A stretch of DNA of 7,040 nucleotides from Clostridia bacterium (GTDB taxonomy: Bacteria > Bacillota_A > Clostridia > Lachnospirales > Cellulosilyticaceae): positions 1 through 7,040 of the forward strand of contig JARBTY010000171.1 in assembly GCA_029239935.1 (NCBI GenBank), read 5' to 3'. The position numbers and the translations under genes were made by a program. Every line of letters starts with the position of its first letter. The stretch's first letter is position 1. Positions 1 to 5,690 of this stretch are shown here, piece by piece. Under the pieces are notes generated by a model, which was not told where the DNA came from, searched no databases, and saw only the letters and a list, made by a program, of their open reading frames with translations.

Positions 1-451
1 CATAGCCGATAATAGCACTTACTGCTCTATTTTTCATTTCAATTTCGTATCCATAATCCTCGCCACCAATAACTTTTCTGACACAAGCGTAAGTTTCCGC
101 CAGATTTCTATGTAATATTTCATCCGTTTTTTTGGAGGCAATTACAATTCCTTTAGAATTGACTACATAAATCTCGCCTTTTTTATCAATTTTAGCTTTG
201 TTTAAAATATCATAAACATAATTCCAATTAAATCTGGTAGATAATACACCTATAATTTCATCGCTTTTGCCACGTATAACACAACTGTATGATATTGAGA
301 AATTTCCATATCTTTCCGAATAGTACACGTCTGATACAGAGCATCCGGTTGTAGTCAAAGCTATCTGAAACCAGCCGGTACGAGAAACATCATTTCCCAC
401 TAATTCAGGTTTTACTGCTGATGCTATAATAATTCCATTTCTGTCGGCCAT
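1..451 (-). pseudogene. C-terminal Cache sensor part of the same chemoreceptor, out of frame and cut by the window edge
   Basis: Reading minus from 451, the frame is open to the window edge, about 150 residues. It encodes a Cache/PAS-like sensor fold. It begins MADRNGIIIASAVKPELVGN, continues with a SRTGWFQIA segment, then DVYYSERYGNFSISYSCVIRG, GVLSTRFNW, and a second strand unit GEIYVVNSKGIVIAS. The DxxGxIIAS and SxxGWFxxA elements are typical of extracellular-type Cache domains, here apparently used in the cytoplasm. With one 16-bp repeat unit removed, the upstream frame reads YHDIV directly into MADRNG, which is the normal family continuity. An ATG is present at 451, but I see no good ribosome binding site for independent translation. 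The 3' end lies beyond the window, so total length is unknown. Confidence 0.7.
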
Positions 452-484
452 AACGATATCATGATATAACGATATCATGATATA
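450..484. repeat. Exact tandem duplication, 16-bp unit, about 2.2 copies, inside a coding region
   Basis: The unit ataacgatatcatgat occurs twice head to tail (450-465 and 466-481) and the period continues to 484. Each unit contains a 12-bp palindrome, ATATCATGATAT (456-467 and 472-483). As 16 is not a multiple of three, the second copy shifts the reading frame of the chemoreceptor gene. One copy gives a continuous frame. Confidence 0.95.
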
Positions 485-962
485 CTTCAGAAATCCTGTA
501 TAAATTGTGGAGCAATCGTACTACATCCTTTTGCTTTTCATGGGATGGAGATTCTGCAAAATCAATTATTTTATCAAAAGTAGCCCAAGCTTGTACATCA
601 CTATTGCGTTCAAAAAGATTTCTGTCAATTTTATCAATTAAATCAAATGCCACATCCGCTGTTCTGACTCCTATGACACTATATATCAAACGATTTAAAT
701 CGTTCATGATAGAATAGCTTTCATTATTAGCTGACGTACTCTGTTCAGATAATCTGCGAATTTCTTCTGCAATTACCGAAAATCCACGCCCTGCTTCTCC
801 TGCTCTCGCAGCTTCAATTGAAGAATTGAGAGATAACAATTTTGTCATTTTCATCATCTCATTAATCTTACTGATAACATCCAGCATATTATTATATGAG
901 CCAATAAGTTGGCGCAATAATTGGGACAAATCACTATCTTTAGTTATACTATTTTCTTTCAT
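459..962 (-). CDS. N-terminal half of a soluble methyl-accepting chemotaxis-like protein (frame ends early at a 16-bp duplication)
   Basis: This 167-residue reading frame carries the cytoplasmic signalling tip of a chemoreceptor. Residues 49-71 contain the conserved [12 protein letters not shown] and [10 protein letters not shown] motifs that in this family bind CheA and CheW. No membrane segment or HAMP domain precedes it, so the protein should be cytoplasmic. Residues about 99-130 ([20 protein letters not shown]) look like the entry helix of a Cache sensor domain. I place the start at the ATG at 962 because AGGAG lies 7 nt upstream (970-974); an upstream TTG at 1010 has no such site. The frame stops at TGA (459-461) inside the second copy of a tandem repeat. 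Deleting one 16-bp copy would join it in frame to the Cache region encoded from 451 down to 1. It is probably a pseudogene or a phase-off allele rather than a genuine short protein. Confidence 0.75.
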   Translation of the reverse strand: MKENSITKDSDLSQLLRQLIGSYNNMLDVISKINEMMKMTKLLSLNSSIEAARAGEAGRGFSVIAEEIRRLSEQSTSANNESYSIMNDLNRLIYSVIGVRTADVAFDLIDKIDRNLFERNSDVQAWATFDKIIDFAESPSHEKQKDVVRLLHNLYRISEVYHDIVIS

Positions 963-1023
963 ATCTGTACTCCTAATGTTTGTTTTCTGCTTCAAGTCTA
1001 TTTGATTCAAACAATAAATTTCG

Positions 1024-1029
1024 ATTATA
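1024..1029 (-). promoter_or_regulatory. Candidate -10 box for the chemoreceptor gene
   Basis: On the minus strand a perfect TATAAT lies about 62 nt upstream of the chosen start codon at 962. No convincing -35 hexamer sits 16-18 nt further upstream, and I see no sigma-28 (flagellar type) promoter, so this is a weak call. Confidence 0.3.
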
Positions 1030-1094
1030 TTAAACTCTAAGTTTTAATGCTTTTAGAAAATTCATGGATTGGTGGTATTCACGATCATCTCTTT

Positions 1095-1132
1095 TTATAA
1101 AAAAACCTGCCCAGACAAAAAGAGCAGGTTTT
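1095..1132 (-). terminator. Rho-independent terminator after the epimerase-like gene
   Basis: On the minus strand AAAACCTGC (1132-1124) pairs with GCAGGTTTT (1110-1102) around a 13-nt loop, followed by more T residues down to 1099. It lies about 80 nt past the stop of the 1214-2068 gene and before the chemoreceptor promoter region, separating the two transcription units. The rest of 1011-1213 shows no other feature. Confidence 0.75.
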
Positions 1133-1213
1133 GAGAATTTATATTTCCAGCATATCGTAGTGCTTTTTGTAACTTCAATTTTTAACTGACCAAAATATCA
1201 TCTCTCCTGAAAA

Positions 1214-2068
1214 TTATAAGGCTCCCATATCTCTGGCAATGTAAATAGAAGGATATTTCGGATGGAAATTTAGTTCGTTTTTAATACGCTCTGTATCTAC
1301 TGTCAATTCCCATATATTAGACATAAGCCATCCATCTTTAGCGGGTACCTGCTCAGGTCCTCCATTTAGCTTGTATAATTCACCTATATTTATAGGATTA
1401 TCATCTGCAACGTTGTATATGCGGCCGCCAACTCCGGGTGTACTGGCAGCAAGCAATATTGCTTGATCAACATCTTCATGATGTACCATGGATTGTTTCT
1501 TTAGCGGATTCCAGTTAATCATATAAGGCAAAACTTCCTCAATGTGTGGATCGCTATCACCATAAACAAATGCCAGTCTCACAATACGAATATCCAGCCC
1601 TTCTTCACGATGCAATTTTAGTAAAGCTTCTTCTGCGGCAATTTTTGTTTTAGGATATATCTCCTTAGCCGGTACTAAAATATCATCTTCTCTGCCTGGT
1701 CTGTTTATAGTCAGATCACGATATACATTACTGGTGCTTGTAAAAACAAATCTTGTAACACCTGCTTCTAAAGCTGCTTTTGCTAATGCAATAGTTGCGT
1801 CTAGATTTACCACTCGAGCCGCTTCTTCACTCATAACACCTCGAAATTGGGCCGCCGTATGTACCACAGCATCAACCCCTCGTATGGTTTCAGCGAGATT
1901 CTCATTATTCAAAAGATCACCCTGAACCACTTCTGCACCCTGTTCTTTGAGAGCAAGTGCCCTATCAGCACTTCTCACAAGAATTCGAACACTATGCCCC
2001 TGCTTCAGTAAATACGGTACAAGACGACTCCCGACCTTGCCTGTTGCCCCAGTAACAAATATTTTCAT
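1214..2068 (-). CDS. NAD(P)-dependent epimerase/dehydratase-like extended SDR protein
   Basis: This 284-residue protein is an extended short-chain dehydrogenase/reductase. The N-terminus MKIFVTGATGKVGSRL carries the Rossmann TGxxGxxG loop (residues 6-13). D51 in GDLL, VHTAA (69-73), the STSN serines (111-113) and the YPKTK active-site pair Y138/K142 follow in the expected order. In this family these residues bind NAD(P) and drive hydride transfer on a sugar nucleotide, ketone or similar carbonyl. The C-terminal substrate half (about 165-284) does not tell me the substrate. No signal peptide is present, so it should be cytosolic. The ATG at 2068 is preceded by GGAGTG about 9 nt upstream. It is divergent from an XRE/MmyB-like regulator, a common arrangement for a regulator and its target, and has its own terminator, so it is probably a single-gene unit controlled by that neighbour. 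Confidence 0.88.
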   Translation of the reverse strand: MKIFVTGATGKVGSRLVPYLLKQGHSVRILVRSADRALALKEQGAEVVQGDLLNNENLAETIRGVDAVVHTAAQFRGVMSEEAARVVNLDATIALAKAALEAGVTRFVFTSTSNVYRDLTINRPGREDDILVPAKEIYPKTKIAAEEALLKLHREEGLDIRIVRLAFVYGDSDPHIEEVLPYMINWNPLKKQSMVHHEDVDQAILLAASTPGVGGRIYNVADDNPINIGELYKLNGGPEQVPAKDGWLMSNIWELTVDTERIKNELNFHPKYPSIYIARDMGAL

Positions 2069-2126
2069 AATTTAATTCACTCCAATCTAAACAGTTTGTT
2101 TATAAGTTATTTTATGTTACAATTGG

Positions 2127-2155
2127 ATTATATCAGGGGTTAAACAGCTTAACCA
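2127..2155 (-). promoter_or_regulatory. Candidate promoter of the epimerase-like gene
   Basis: The minus strand shows a perfect TATAAT (2132-2127). A poor -35 hexamer TGGTTA (2155-2150) sits 17 nt upstream. The operator-like dyad at 2138-2154 covers the spacer and most of the -35, a position where a bound regulator would block or reshape the promoter. The predicted transcript start is near 2120, giving a leader of about 50 nt. Confidence 0.5.
2138..2154. promoter_or_regulatory. 17-bp operator-like dyad in the divergent gap, with a related site 53 bp away
   Basis: GGTTAA-ACAGC-TTAACC is an inverted repeat with perfect 6-bp arms. A 10-bp relative of its core, TAAACAGTTT, occurs at 2088-2097, against TAAACAGCTT at 2141-2150. 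The offset is 53 bp, close to five helical turns, so both sites lie on the same DNA face. The likely ligand is the divergently encoded regulator, but this is inference. Confidence 0.5.
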
Positions 2156-2205
2156 CATTGTGCTTATCATACGATTGAAAGTAGTAGGATACAAGGAGGA
2201 AATAA

Positions 2206-3048
2206 ATGAAAGAAATGACATTGCAGCAATCACTGGGCGAATTTTTGCGTGCAGCGAGAGCACGCCTTACACCGGAAAAGGTTGGCCTGCCTTCACAGGG
2301 CGGACGCCGCCGCACACCAGGACTTCGCCGAGAAGAGGTGGCGGCACTTGCCAATGTAGGTGTTTCTTGGTACACATCTATAGAGCAAGGAAAAGATGTG
2401 CACCCTTCTTATCAGGTATTGGAAAGTTTAGCTACTGCGTTAAGATTATCGGATGATGAACGCCGATATCTTTTTTTATTATCTAAATCGGATGAAATGG
2501 AAGTATCAGAAATCTATCAAAAAATTAGTGTAGGATTAGAAAGAACTGTTTTCGCATTAGATCCTAATCCTGCGTATATCATGGATATATACTGGGATGT
2601 ACTATTATGGAATCATGCAGCAGAATTTTTATTTCGATTCCCTTCCTATTCTGCCGACATAAACCCAAAGCCGAACATATTGCATCAAGTTTTGATTGAT
2701 CCACTCAAAAAAGAAAAAGACTCAGATTGGGAGGAACAGGCCAAAATTGCCATTGCGAGATTCAGGGCAGATTGTGTACGATACCCTCAGGATCCGAAGT
2801 TAAATGAAATGATTGATAAATTCAATCAAGAAAGTGAATTATTCAATTCCTGGTGGCCTCGCCATGAAGTTAAAACTGTTACGGATTGTCACAAATTATG
2901 GAATGATCCTCTAGTAGGAGAATTAGAGTTTGAACACGTAAATTTTCAGCTATCAGACTGTCCTGATTTGAAATTAATGATCTATACTGCTTCACCTTCT
3001 ACCGCCGAAAAACTAAAACAAAAATTATACTCACCCTTAACGAACTGA
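2206..3048 (+). CDS. XRE-family transcriptional regulator with MmyB-like ligand-binding domain
   Basis: This 280-residue protein begins with a helix-turn-helix region (about residues 9-82). It contains the family hallmarks GRRRTPGLRREEVAALA (33-49), VSWYTSIEQGKDVHPS (53-68) and VLESLATALRLS (71-82). The remainder (about 105-275) corresponds to the MmyB-like ligand-binding domain, a PAS-like fold that in characterised homologues accommodates a hydrophobic small molecule. The start is firm: AAGGAGGA (2193-2200) lies 5 nt before the ATG. It is transcribed away from the SDR gene at 2068, and in this family the divergent neighbour is often the regulated gene. The bidirectional terminator at 3099-3149 closes the unit. 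The helix-turn-helix coding part is visibly richer in G and C than the downstream domain. The ligand cannot be read from the sequence. Confidence 0.9.
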   Translation: MKEMTLQQSLGEFLRAARARLTPEKVGLPSQGGRRRTPGLRREEVAALANVGVSWYTSIEQGKDVHPSYQVLESLATALRLSDDERRYLFLLSKSDEMEVSEIYQKISVGLERTVFALDPNPAYIMDIYWDVLLWNHAAEFLFRFPSYSADINPKPNILHQVLIDPLKKEKDSDWEEQAKIAIARFRADCVRYPQDPKLNEMIDKFNQESELFNSWWPRHEVKTVTDCHKLWNDPLVGELEFEHVNFQLSDCPDLKLMIYTASPSTAEKLKQKLYSPLTN

Positions 3049-3098
3049 ATACTATTAAAGAAAAACATCTTATCCTTCAGTTTTTATATTGAAAGCAG

Positions 3099-3149
3099 AA
3101 AAAACACGCCGCATTCTAACTTAAAAAGTTATTTTACGACGTGTTTTTT
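3099..3149. terminator. Bidirectional rho-independent terminator between convergent genes
   Basis: AAAAAACACG (3099-3108) pairs with CGTGTTTTTT (3140-3149), and the stem can continue inward across one mismatch through a CG/CG pair. The A and T ends give a T-tract on either strand. It lies about 50 nt past the regulator stop (3048) and about 50 nt past the membrane-protein stop (3201), so it can serve both. Confidence 0.8.
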
Positions 3150-3200
3150 GCACTATATAAATTTTAAATTTTATTTCATCTCTAGTTCAACGAAAATGTT

Positions 3201-3575
3201 CTATTTATTAGCTGATTTGGCAGACATAGTTGCCGAGATGAGAAGTATAATGAATATTGAAATCATGATTTTAGGTTCGCGATACTCAAAAAAGAAAAAT
3301 CCGAATACCAGCCAGGCTGCCGCTGCAAGGAAGCTGAGTGTAATTGCTGGCCAATGCTCCAAAATTTTGAATGCATGCCGAGCAACCAAAAGTGCAAGCA
3401 ATCCGAATACAGTCTGTCCCAATCCGTAAGAGATATTCAGTCCCCAATAGAGTGTTGTTTCGGCGCTTGGTAAGCGGGTCTTGTGTAAATATTGCAAAAC
3501 AACGTCAACAAATATGTGCATTGTTCCAATCAAAATTAGCCAACCATATGTGGCGTAAATAAGAATTTTGTGCAT
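3201..3575 (-). CDS. Small four-helix integral membrane protein, function unknown
   Basis: This 124-residue protein is strongly hydrophobic. Four membrane segments are expected at about residues 4-26, 43-66, 74-97 and 102-118. They are joined by a charged loop (HKTRLPSAE, 31-39), a short turn, and an EYREPK loop (97-102). The tail is basic (SAKSANK). A GTMH motif in helix 1 and WGLNISYGLGQ in helix 2 recall small DoxX-like or LIC_13387-like membrane proteins, but I cannot assign a family with confidence. AGGAG (3583-3587) is 7 nt before the ATG at 3575. It follows the classical SDR gene on the same strand after a 127-bp gap that contains a TTGACT element and a palindrome. It could therefore be the last gene of the MerR-linked run or have its own promoter. 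Confidence 0.75.
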   Translation of the reverse strand: MHKILIYATYGWLILIGTMHIFVDVVLQYLHKTRLPSAETTLYWGLNISYGLGQTVFGLLALLVARHAFKILEHWPAITLSFLAAAAWLVFGFFFFEYREPKIMISIFIILLISATMSAKSANK

Positions 3576-3636
3576 ATCATTTCTCCTATTTGAACCTTAA
3601 AACCTTTATTGGATGTTATCAACCCTCTTAAAACCA

Positions 3637-3658
3637 ACGGTACCGTAATGCTAGTCAA
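3637..3658 (-). promoter_or_regulatory. Possible regulated promoter element upstream of the membrane-protein gene
   Basis: The minus strand has TTGACT (3658-3653), followed inside the next 19 nt by the perfect 10-bp palindrome ACGGTACCGT (3646-3637). This resembles the -35 plus spacer dyad of MerR-type promoters. The hexamer at the expected -10 position (TTTTAA) is poor, so the call is tentative. Confidence 0.3.
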
Positions 3659-3702
3659 TATACGCTATCATAGTTTAAATCTTAGGCTTGAGATTTGAGA
3701 TA

Positions 3703-4632
3703 TTAATTAAACGTTACGTTTGTCAGTTTTTCAGATTCTTCCCAAAGCTTTGAAGCAACTGTGGTATCGTTTGCCTGCGGCGCTATTTTAGCTACTGTTG
3801 GGTACCCTCTCGTCTCGCTCATCCTGGAAGGTCCATAATATGTGCCGCCTGTTGCATCTTCTGCTGTTGCGGCATAAAGCGCGGGCCATGCTCCATGAGC
3901 TGCCGGCTGAAATAAAATCGGCAATAAACGTCTGATCATTCCCTCTGGACTATTTTTTCCGCTCCCATTGGGGATTAATTCTGTCCTTGATATCCCAGGG
4001 TGTGCAGCCATGCTGCTAATCCCCCAGTCTGCTGCATCACTTCGCCGCTGCAGCTCAAACGCAAACATCAGGCACGCGAGTTTTGACTGGGCATAGGCTA
4101 CCATTGGGGTATAACTATGCTCCGATTGCAAATCATTGAAGTTTATGGCTCCCTGGCGATTCGCAATACTGCTTAAAGTAACCACCCGAGGCTTATCTCC
4201 TTTTTGCAATAAAGGAAACAAATGTGCTGTTAACGCAAAATGCCCAAGATAATTTGTACCCATTTGAAGTTCAAATCCATCTTTTGTGACCTTACGCTGA
4301 GGCGGATTCATTACCGCCGCATTGTTGATTAATATATCCAAGCTTTTGCACTGTGCTTGTATTCGTTCGCCAAATGCTTTTATGGATTTAAGGTCTGCTA
4401 GGTCAAGCGCTTCAAAGCGTATATTCCCAATCGGCTTTAAGCTGTTAATTTTTCTTACCGCTTCTTCTCCCTTATCCTTGTTTCGACCTGCCATAATAAC
4501 TTCAGCTCCTGCGCGGGTCATCTCCAATGCTGTTTCATAGCCAATTCCGCCAGTTCCTGTAATAACAACCGAGCGGCCTTTTAGTGAGGGGATATCTACT
4601 GCAGTCCAATTACGTTTCATATTTTCTGCCAT
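3703..4632 (-). CDS. Classical short-chain dehydrogenase/reductase (retinol dehydrogenase/WWOX-like group)
   Basis: This 309-residue NAD(P)-dependent oxidoreductase shows the full SDR motif set. It has the cofactor loop TGTGGIG (25-31), LDLADL (77-82), NNAAVM (103-108), the catalytic N127 in GTNYLGH, S154/S155 in TLSS, Y180 and K184 in YAQSK, and HPG (211-213). The cofactor loop is one residue shorter than the usual TGxxxGIG; I recall this form in some relatives, so it is probably not damage. The fold reduces or oxidises a small carbonyl or alcohol in the cytosol, and the substrate is unknown. I choose ATG at 4632 because AAGGAG (4646-4641) stands 8 nt upstream. A GTG at 4641 lies within that site and cannot be the start. 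The gene follows the broken FIST-like gene by about 60 nt and may be read with it under MerR control, or from a separate promoter near 4680. Confidence 0.88.
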   Translation of the reverse strand: MAENMKRNWTAVDIPSLKGRSVVITGTGGIGYETALEMTRAGAEVIMAGRNKDKGEEAVRKINSLKPIGNIRFEALDLADLKSIKAFGERIQAQCKSLDILINNAAVMNPPQRKVTKDGFELQMGTNYLGHFALTAHLFPLLQKGDKPRVVTLSSIANRQGAINFNDLQSEHSYTPMVAYAQSKLACLMFAFELQRRSDAADWGISSMAAHPGISRTELIPNGSGKNSPEGMIRRLLPILFQPAAHGAWPALYAATAEDATGGTYYGPSRMSETRGYPTVAKIAPQANDTTVASKLWEESEKLTNVTFN

Positions 4633-4679
4633 ATTAAGCACTCCTTTTTATTTTAATGTTTTTCTAATGATCATGATTC

Positions 4680-4710
4680 ATTATCTTAATCATTACACTG
4701 ATGTAATGAT
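4680..4710 (-). promoter_or_regulatory. 22-bp dyad with a candidate -10 box ahead of the SDR gene
   Basis: ATCATTAC-N6-GTAATGAT (4689-4710) is an inverted repeat with perfect 8-bp arms, straddling the stop codon of the upstream reading frame (4693-4695). On the minus strand GATAAT (4685-4680) lies just past it, about 48 nt before the SDR start. This gives an operator-over-promoter arrangement. No clear -35 is visible, and a weak terminator is an alternative reading, although there is no T-tract. Confidence 0.4.
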
Positions 4711-4986
4711 ACAGACGCCTGCATAATGCCGTATTTCTCTTTCCTCATTTCTATTTGAAAATTCACCGAAAGATAGCGTCCCTTCTACAGTTCGGGCATG
4801 TTTTTCATCGATACACTGAATTTCATCCGAGAAGTTATCATCCAGAAGAAGCTCTCTAGAAAAGCAGGAGAATACCATAACCTCAGCTTCTGGATTAATT
4901 GTGCCCCATTCCTCGGTATATCTTGCACCGCAGGCTCCAATGTAATTAATATCTCCCTGAATTCGCGTTGCAACTGTATCCATCAT
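4693..4986 (-). CDS. Conserved-looking protein, possibly FIST_C-like; likely 3' part of a frameshifted gene
   Basis: This 97-residue frame starts MMDTVATRIQ and has the acidic, balanced composition of a real protein. Its second half (VMVFSCFSRELLL at about 36-48, then GTLSFGEFSN and a HYAGVCIITSV end) resembles the C-terminal part of FIST sensory domains. Those carry an FSC.xR strand, a later GFYSxGE turn and a closing hydrophobic strand. This is a motif-level impression, not a database match. Its ATG overlaps the stop of the preceding 44-residue frame in an ATGA arrangement, with no good ribosome binding site of its own. The simplest reading is a single gene of about 141 codons that has lost one base near 5000. 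The alternative is two translationally coupled small genes. Either way it lies directly behind the MerR-type promoter. Confidence 0.55.
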   Translation of the reverse strand: MMDTVATRIQGDINYIGACGARYTEEWGTINPEAEVMVFSCFSRELLLDDNFSDEIQCIDEKHARTVEGTLSFGEFSNRNEEREIRHYAGVCIITSV

Positions 4987-5117
4987 ATCTTTGATTCTGT
5001 CAGCTCATTGAGTTCGGATTGCGCATCTTTTCCAACTAAAATCATAAACTGCGCTTTGGCATCCTGTTCATGAAATATATCTGATTTCTGTAAATCTTTA
5101 AGCGTTTCAAAGTACAT
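4983..5117 (-). CDS. 44-residue reading frame, likely 5' part of the same frameshifted gene
   Basis: The frame begins MYFETLKDLQKSDIFHEQDA and ends LNELTESKI before TGA at 4985-4983. AAAGGA (5132-5127) lies 9 nt before its ATG, so it is the properly initiated end of the unit downstream of the TTGACT-N19-TACTAT promoter. Shifting the frame by -1 within the last five codons joins it to the downstream frame as ...LNELTE-IKDMMDTVATR, a continuous amphipathic helix. No canonical slippery heptamer (X XXY YYZ) is present at the junction, so a lost base is more likely than programmed frameshifting. I recognise no domain in these 44 residues on their own. Confidence 0.5.
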   Translation of the reverse strand: MYFETLKDLQKSDIFHEQDAKAQFMILVGKDAQSELNELTESKI

Positions 5118-5150
5118 GTTTTATTTTCCTTTCTAAAGTTATTAAAATTC

Positions 5151-5179
5151 TTGAATGTTCTTAGATTGTGCTTTATACT
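5151..5179 (+). promoter_or_regulatory. Promoter of the MerR-family regulator gene
   Basis: TTGAAT (5151-5156) and TATACT (5174-5179) are 17 bp apart, a good vegetative promoter. The predicted start near 5186 lies immediately before the operator at 5191-5206 and inside the divergent promoter. Regulator binding should therefore also repress the regulator's own gene. Confidence 0.65.
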
Positions 5180-5180
5180 C

Positions 5181-5211
5181 ATAGTAGCAGTTCGAGTTCT
5201 ATCGAAGTCAA
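5181..5211 (-). promoter_or_regulatory. MerR-type promoter with operator dyad in a 19-bp spacer
   Basis: On the minus strand TTGACT (5211-5206) and TACTAT (5186-5181) are separated by exactly 19 bp. That over-long spacer is diagnostic of promoters activated by MerR-family DNA distortion. The spacer holds the dyad TTCGA-N6-TCGAA (5191-5206). It directs transcription into the FIST-like frame starting at 5117, and probably into the SDR gene beyond. Confidence 0.8.
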
Positions 5212-5249
5212 GCCTATTTTAAAAATGTTTTTCAAAGGAGATTATAGCC

Positions 5250-5660
5250 GTGTATACCATTAATGAAGTCGCGAAAATCTGTGATATTTCTGTTTATACA
5301 ATCCGCTTTTATGATAAAGAAGGCCTTCTTCCCTTTGTCACCCGAAACAACACTGGAAATCGGCAGTTTAGTGAAGCCGACCTTGAAGTGATCAAAGTGA
5401 TCTGCTGCCTTAAAAATACCGGAATGCAAGTCAAGGAAATCAAGCAATATATCGATTTATGCATGCAGGGCAAGGATACCGCTCCGGCGCGGAGACAGAT
5501 AATGCTTGAGCACCGTAAGTCAATTCGGAAGCAGGTAGATGACCTTAAAAAGAATCTGAATATTGTTGATTTAAAAATCGCCTTTTATGATTCTTATATT
5601 GCTAATCCACAGGGTGGTTATGAACCGATAAAATACATGCTGGAGAATAAGCCATCCTGA
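5250..5660 (+). CDS. MerR-family transcriptional regulator
   Basis: This 136-residue protein has the N-terminal winged helix of the MerR family. It begins MYTINEVAKICDISVYTIRF with YDKEGLLPF (21-29), followed by the wing and second helix-turn-helix (GNRQFSEADLEVI, 36-48). A long amphipathic helix at about 80-115 (RRQIMLEHRKSIRKQVDDLK) is the usual antiparallel coiled-coil dimer interface. It lacks the short metal-binding loop with paired cysteines seen in metal sensors, although C11, C52, C53 and C71 are present. It fits the small subgroup that responds to aldehydes or other reactive compounds; that assignment is by resemblance. The start is GTG at 5250, set by AAAGGAG (5234-5240) 9 nt upstream. 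It is divergent from the FIST-like and SDR genes, and the shared gap contains a promoter of the type this family activates. Confidence 0.88.
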   Translation: MYTINEVAKICDISVYTIRFYDKEGLLPFVTRNNTGNRQFSEADLEVIKVICCLKNTGMQVKEIKQYIDLCMQGKDTAPARRQIMLEHRKSIRKQVDDLKKNLNIVDLKIAFYDSYIANPQGGYEPIKYMLENKPS

Positions 5661-5690
5661 TTTTGTCATAAAAAACATAAATAAACAAGT

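Noticed and set aside
450..484. CRISPR-like or integration-site repeat
   Set aside because: The copies are directly adjacent with no spacer and lie within a coding frame; no cas genes or integrase are present.
963..1010. Extension of the chemoreceptor gene to an upstream TTG
   Set aside because: The ATG at 962 has AGGAG at 7 nt spacing inside this stretch; the TTG has no comparable site.
2133..2456. Open frames on both strands over the start of the MmyB-like regulator
   Set aside because: They are shadows of the GC-rich helix-turn-helix region; their translations have no family features and no ribosome binding sites.
3148..3562. Plus-strand open frames opposite the membrane-protein gene
   Set aside because: The minus-strand frame has a ribosome binding site and four membrane helices; the plus-strand products have no coherent features.
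3675..3698. Terminator after the classical SDR gene
   Set aside because: The AAATCT/AGATTT stem is short and AT-only apart from one pair per arm, and no T-tract follows.
4633..4641. GTG start for the classical SDR gene
   Set aside because: The GTG overlaps the AAGGAG that serves the ATG at 4632.
4785..4973. 62-residue minus-strand frame overlapping the FIST-like frame
   Set aside because: It is the continuation, after the stop, of the 44-residue frame in the wrong phase; its composition is unlike a real protein and the -1 frame looks authentic.
4983..5010. Programmed ribosomal frameshift in the FIST-like gene
   Set aside because: No slippery heptamer or following stem is visible; a lost base or a coupled gene pair explains it more simply.
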